From: an uncultured Oscillospiraceae bacterium
GTDB taxonomy: Bacteria > Bacillota > Clostridia > Oscillospirales > Oscillospiraceae
Assembly (NCBI GenBank): GCA_944385065.1
Contig: CALWVX010000007.1
Coordinates: 1-23,022, forward strand
DNA length: 23,022 nucleotides
Reading direction: 5' to 3'
The notes beneath the pieces are model-generated. The model was not told the origin of the DNA and ran no database searches. It saw nothing but the letters and a program-made list of their open reading frames with translations. The translations under genes were made by a program, and so were the position numbers. This document shows, piece by piece, positions 19,865-23,022 of this stretch. Numbering within the stretch: the first letter of the stretch is position 1; the number at the start of each line of letters is the position of its first letter.

Positions 19865-22800
19865 ATGAGTGTTTACCGCTGTTATTCCCAAAAAAAGCCC
19901 GGCTTCGACGTAGAGGCCCAGGGCCTGTGCCGCCAGCTGCAGGAGCAGCTGGGCGTGTCCGGATTGAAGTCCGTCACCATTCTCAACCGCTATGACGCCG
20001 ACGAAATCGACCCCGCCGTCTATGAGCGGGCCAAAGGCATCGTTTTTTCCGAACCCCAGGTGGACGTGATCTATGACGAGGACTTTCCCCGGCCTCAGGT
20101 TCCCCACTCCATCCTGGCGGTGGAGGCCCTGCCCGGCCAGTTCGACCAGCGGGCCGACTCCTGCGAGCAGTGCATCCAGCTGATGGCCGGGGTGGACCGC
20201 CCCCTCATCGCCTACGCCAAGGTCTACCTTCTGGAGGGAGAGCTGTCCGGCGAGGATCTGTCCAAAATCCGGGATTACCTGATCAACCCGGTGGAGAACC
20301 GCCAGGCTGAGATGGACAAGCCCCTCACCCTGGTCCGGGAGCACCCCGCCCCCGACCATGTCGCCGTGCTGGAGGGCTTCACCGCCCTGGACGAGGCCGG
20401 GCTGAAGGCGCTGCTGGAGCAGCTGGGGCTGGCCATGGACCTGGATGACCTGAAGTTCCTCCAGGCCTACTTCCGGGACGACGAGAAGCGGGACCCCACC
20501 ATCACCGAGGTGCGGGTGGTGGACACCTACTGGTCCGACCACTGCCGCCACACCACCTTCTCCACCCATCTGGATGAGATTCAGATCGACGACCTGGACG
20601 TCCAGGCGGCCTATGAGCAGTATCTGGCCGCCCGGGTGGAGGTCTATGGAGAGGAGAAGGCCGCCAAGCGGCCCCAGACCCTCATGGACCTGGCCACCAT
20701 CGGGGCCAAGACCCTGAAGAAGCGGGGCCAGCTCCCCGAGCTGGACGAGAGCGAGGAGATCAACGCCTGCTCCATCCACGTCCCCGCCCAGGTGGACGGC
20801 CAGGAGCAGGACTGGCTGCTGATGTTTAAAAACGAGACCCACAACCACCCCACCGAGATCGAGCCCTTCGGCGGCGCGGCCACCTGCATCGGCGGCTGCA
20901 TCCGGGACCCCCTGTCCGGCCGGGTGTACGTCCACCAGGCCATGCGCTTCACCGGCGGCGGCGACCCCCGGGTGCCCCTGGCCCAGACCACCCCGGGCAA
21001 GCTGCCCCAGCGGAAGCTGGCGGTCACCGCCGCGGCGGGCTACTCCTCCTACGGCAACCAGATCGGCCTGGCCACCGGCCATGTGGCCGAGGTGTACCAT
21101 GAGGGCTACATCGCCAAGCGCCTGGAGTGCGGCGCGGTGGTGGGCGCCGCCCCCGCGGAGAACGTGCGCCGGGAGCGCCCCGCCCCCGGCGACGTGGTCA
21201 TCCTCCTGGGCGGCCGCACCGGCCGGGACGGCATCGGCGGGGCCACCGGCTCCTCCAAGAGCCACAACCAGAAGTCCCTGACCACCATGGCCTCCGAGGT
21301 CCAGAAGGGCAACGCCCCCGAGGAGCGGAAGATCCAGCGGCTGTTCCACAACGGCGAGGTCACCCGTCTGATCAAGCGGTGCAACGACTTCGGTGCCGGC
21401 GGCGTGTCGGTGGCCATCGGCGAGCTGGCCGATGGTCTGGAGATCAACCTGGACGCGGTGCGCAAGAAGTACGAAGGCCTGGACGGCACCGAGCTGGCCA
21501 TCTCCGAGTCCCAGGAGCGCATGGCGGTGGTGGTGGCCCCCGAGGACGCGGACCAGTTCATGGCCGCCGCCCGGGAGGAAAATCTGGAGGCCTATCCCGT
21601 GGCCGTGGTCACCGAGAGCCCCCGCATGGTCATGACCTGGAAGGGCCAAAAAATTGCCGACCTGTCCCGGGACTTTTTAAACACCAACGGCGCGGTGAAG
21701 CACGCCGCCGTCCGGGTGAAGAAGCAGGACCGCGCCGCTCTGGGCGCGGAGCAGTTCCAGTCCCTGCGGGAGATGGCCGCCAGCCTGAAGTGCGCCAGCC
21801 GCCGGGGACTGACCGAGCGGTTTGACGGCTCCATCGGGGCGGGCAGCGTTCTGATGCCCTTCGGCGGAAAGACACAGCGCACTCCCGCCCAGGCCATGGC
21901 CGCCCTGTTCCCCGTCCTGCCGGGGCAGGAGACCGACCAGGCCAGCGTGATGGCCTGGGGCTTTGACCCGGACCAGATGATGGAGGACCCCTTCCAGGGG
22001 GCGTACAGCTCTGTGGTGACCTCGCTGGCCAAGGTGGCGGCCGCCGGCGGCGACTACCACAAGGCCTATCTCACCTTCCAGGAGTTCTTTGAAAAGCTCC
22101 GGGATGAGCCTCAGCGCTGGGGCAAGCCCTTTGCCGCCCTGCTGGGCGCGTTGAAGGCCCAGCTCTCCTTCGGCCGGGCGGCCATCGGCGGCAAGGACTC
22201 CATGTCCGGCTCCTTCCTGGACATGGATGTGCCCCCCACCCTCATCTCCTTCGCCATCGCCCCCGTCAAGGCAGGCGAGGTCCTCTCCCCCGAGTTCAAG
22301 GCGGCGGGCCACCCGGTGTACGCCTTCGGCGGCTCCTCCGACGCAGAACAGCTGAGAGAGGCCTGGGACACCTTCCATGACCTGCATCGGCAGGGCAAGG
22401 TAAAGGCCGCCTGGGCGGTGGAGAACGGCGCGGCGGAGGCCGTGATGAAAATGTCCTTCGGCAACTCCATCGGCTTTGCCAGCGACTCCCAGGCGGGCGT
22501 CCCCTGGTGGGGTCCCTGTCCCGGCATGATCGTGGCCGAGCTCACCGAAGCGGTGGATCTGCCCTGCGCCGTCCGCATCGGCGTGACCACAGCGGAACCC
22601 ACCATCGCCATCGGGGCGGAAAGTGCCTCCATTGAGGAGCTGCTCCAGCTCAATGAGAGCGTGCTGGAGAAGGTGTACCCCACCCGCGCGGGCACCACCG
22701 AAACCGTGGCCCCCATCTCCTGGGACAAGCGCTCCGCTGCCGTGTGCCGGCACAAGGCGGCCCGCCCCAAGGCGGTCATCCCCGTCTTCCCCGGCACCAA

Positions 22801-23022
22801 CTGTGAATACGACACGGCCCGTTCCTGCCTCCGGGCGGGCATCGAACCGGAGATCGTGGTCATCCGCAACCTGACCCGCGATCTGCTCACCCAGTCGGCC
22901 CAGGCCCTGGAGGCGGCCATCCGCTCGGCCCAGATGGTGGTCCTCCCCGGCGGCTTCTCCGGCGGCGACGAGCCCGAGGGCTCGGGCAAGTTCATCGCCT
23001 CCTTCCTGCGCTCCCCCGCCCT
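19865..23022 (+). CDS. purL: Phosphoribosylformylglycinamidine synthase, large form (3' end cut by window)
   Basis: PurL converts FGAR plus glutamine and ATP to FGAM in de novo purine synthesis. The frame is open from the ATG at 19865 (GGAGG 9 nt upstream) to the window edge, 1052 codons of an expected 1200-1300. Visible in order: an N-terminal PurS-like domain (MSVYRCYSQKKPGFDVEAQG), the linker and catalytic half (VVDTYWSDHCRHTTF; MFKNETHNHPTEIEPFGGAA; GGRTGRDGIGGATGSS; CNDFGAGGVSVAIGELADG), the second AIRS-like half (FGRAAIGGKDSMSGSF), and the start of the glutaminase domain (AVIPVFPGTNCEYDTARSC; VLPGGFSGGDEPEG). The glutaminase catalytic triad lies beyond the edge. No separate purS or purQ is needed. 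No own promoter was found in the 54-nt gap after the lipoprotein gene. Confidence 0.96.
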   Translation, partial: MSVYRCYSQKKPGFDVEAQGLCRQLQEQLGVSGLKSVTILNRYDADEIDPAVYERAKGIVFSEPQVDVIYDEDFPRPQVPHSILAVEALPGQFDQRADSCEQCIQLMAGVDRPLIAYAKVYLLEGELSGEDLSKIRDYLINPVENRQAEMDKPLTLVREHPAPDHVAVLEGFTALDEAGLKALLEQLGLAMDLDDLKFLQAYFRDDEKRDPTITEVRVVDTYWSDHCRHTTFSTHLDEIQIDDLDVQAAYEQYLAARVEVYGEEKAAKRPQTLMDLATIGAKTLKKRGQLPELDESEEINACSIHVPAQVDGQEQDWLLMFKNETHNHPTEIEPFGGAATCIGGCIRDPLSGRVYVHQAMRFTGGGDPRVPLAQTTPGKLPQRKLAVTAAAGYSSYGNQIGLATGHVAEVYHEGYIAKRLECGAVVGAAPAENVRRERPAPGDVVILLGGRTGRDGIGGATGSSKSHNQKSLTTMASEVQKGNAPEERKIQRLFHNGEVTRLIKRCNDFGAGGVSVAIGELADGLEINLDAVRKKYEGLDGTELAISESQERMAVVVAPEDADQFMAAAREENLEAYPVAVVTESPRMVMTWKGQKIADLSRDFLNTNGAVKHAAVRVKKQDRAALGAEQFQSLREMAASLKCASRRGLTERFDGSIGAGSVLMPFGGKTQRTPAQAMAALFPVLPGQETDQASVMAWGFDPDQMMEDPFQGAYSSVVTSLAKVAAAGGDYHKAYLTFQEFFEKLRDEPQRWGKPFAALLGALKAQLSFGRAAIGGKDSMSGSFLDMDVPPTLISFAIAPVKAGEVLSPEFKAAGHPVYAFGGSSDAEQLREAWDTFHDLHRQGKVKAAWAVENGAAEAVMKMSFGNSIGFASDSQAGVPWWGPCPGMIVAELTEAVDLPCAVRIGVTTAEPTIAIGAESASIEELLQLNESVLEKVYPTRAGTTETVAPISWDKRSAAVCRHKAARPKAVIPVFPGTNCEYDTARSCLRAGIEPEIVVIRNLTRDLLTQSAQALEAAIRSAQMVVLPGGFSGGDEPEGSGKFIASFLRSPA

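Noticed and set aside
19805..21649. Long open frame (614 codons) on the minus strand inside purL
   Set aside because: It is antisense to clear purL motifs, and its Gly/Leu/Val/His-rich low-complexity translation is typical of the reverse frame of a GC-rich gene.

Overview
The window is GC-rich, densely coding DNA from a low-branching Firmicute, most likely a gut Oscillospiraceae-type clostridium of the Flavonifractor/Oscillibacter kind. This placement is inferred from gene content and style: strong GGAGG ribosome sites, near-consensus sigma-A promoters with 17-nt spacers, SLH-anchored surface proteins, an Rnf locus, one promoter that fits the forespore sigma-G consensus, and a clostridial large-form PurL. 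No rRNA, tRNA, CRISPR array, phage or transposase gene was seen.

Layout. At 1-515 a possible leftward gene start is followed by a non-coding block holding a nested palindrome of DnaA-box-like 9-mers between two 20-bp direct repeats, then a perfect sigma-A promoter and an attenuator-like leader. This leader feeds infC-rpmI-rplT (516-1647), which closes with a strong terminator. On the minus strand follow an SLH/PstS-like surface protein (1709-3430), a DUF1273-queH pair (3579-4654), and a yqeG-endonuclease IV-Xaa-Pro peptidase run (4810-7378) with a hairpin-rich intergenic repeat inside it. A protein of unknown function (7504-8298, plus strand) converges on an XRE-cupin regulator, which is divergent from a LysE-type exporter across a shared promoter/operator region (8349-9600). 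A secreted GH26-type glycosidase with SLH anchor (9686-11905) is divergent from an rnf operon (12214-15815).

The rnf operon is the most unusual part. It encodes RnfC, a single-chain RnfD-RnfG fusion and one RnfA-type membrane subunit, then stops at a terminator. No rnfE or rnfB is present in this locus, and the RnfA-type subunit has glycine where the first Fe-S cysteine should be. This looks like a reduced or rewired Rnf complex.

The right part holds a Cys-rich DUF1540 miniprotein behind a sigma-G-like promoter, a six-helix membrane protein, a divergent small protein, pgeF with an orphan peptide-type substrate-binding lipoprotein, and purL running off the right edge. Many neighbours are tightly packed: ATGA start/stop overlaps join DUF1273-queH, yqeG-nfo and rnfC-rnfDG. 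All assignments come from reading the sequence; no database search was run.
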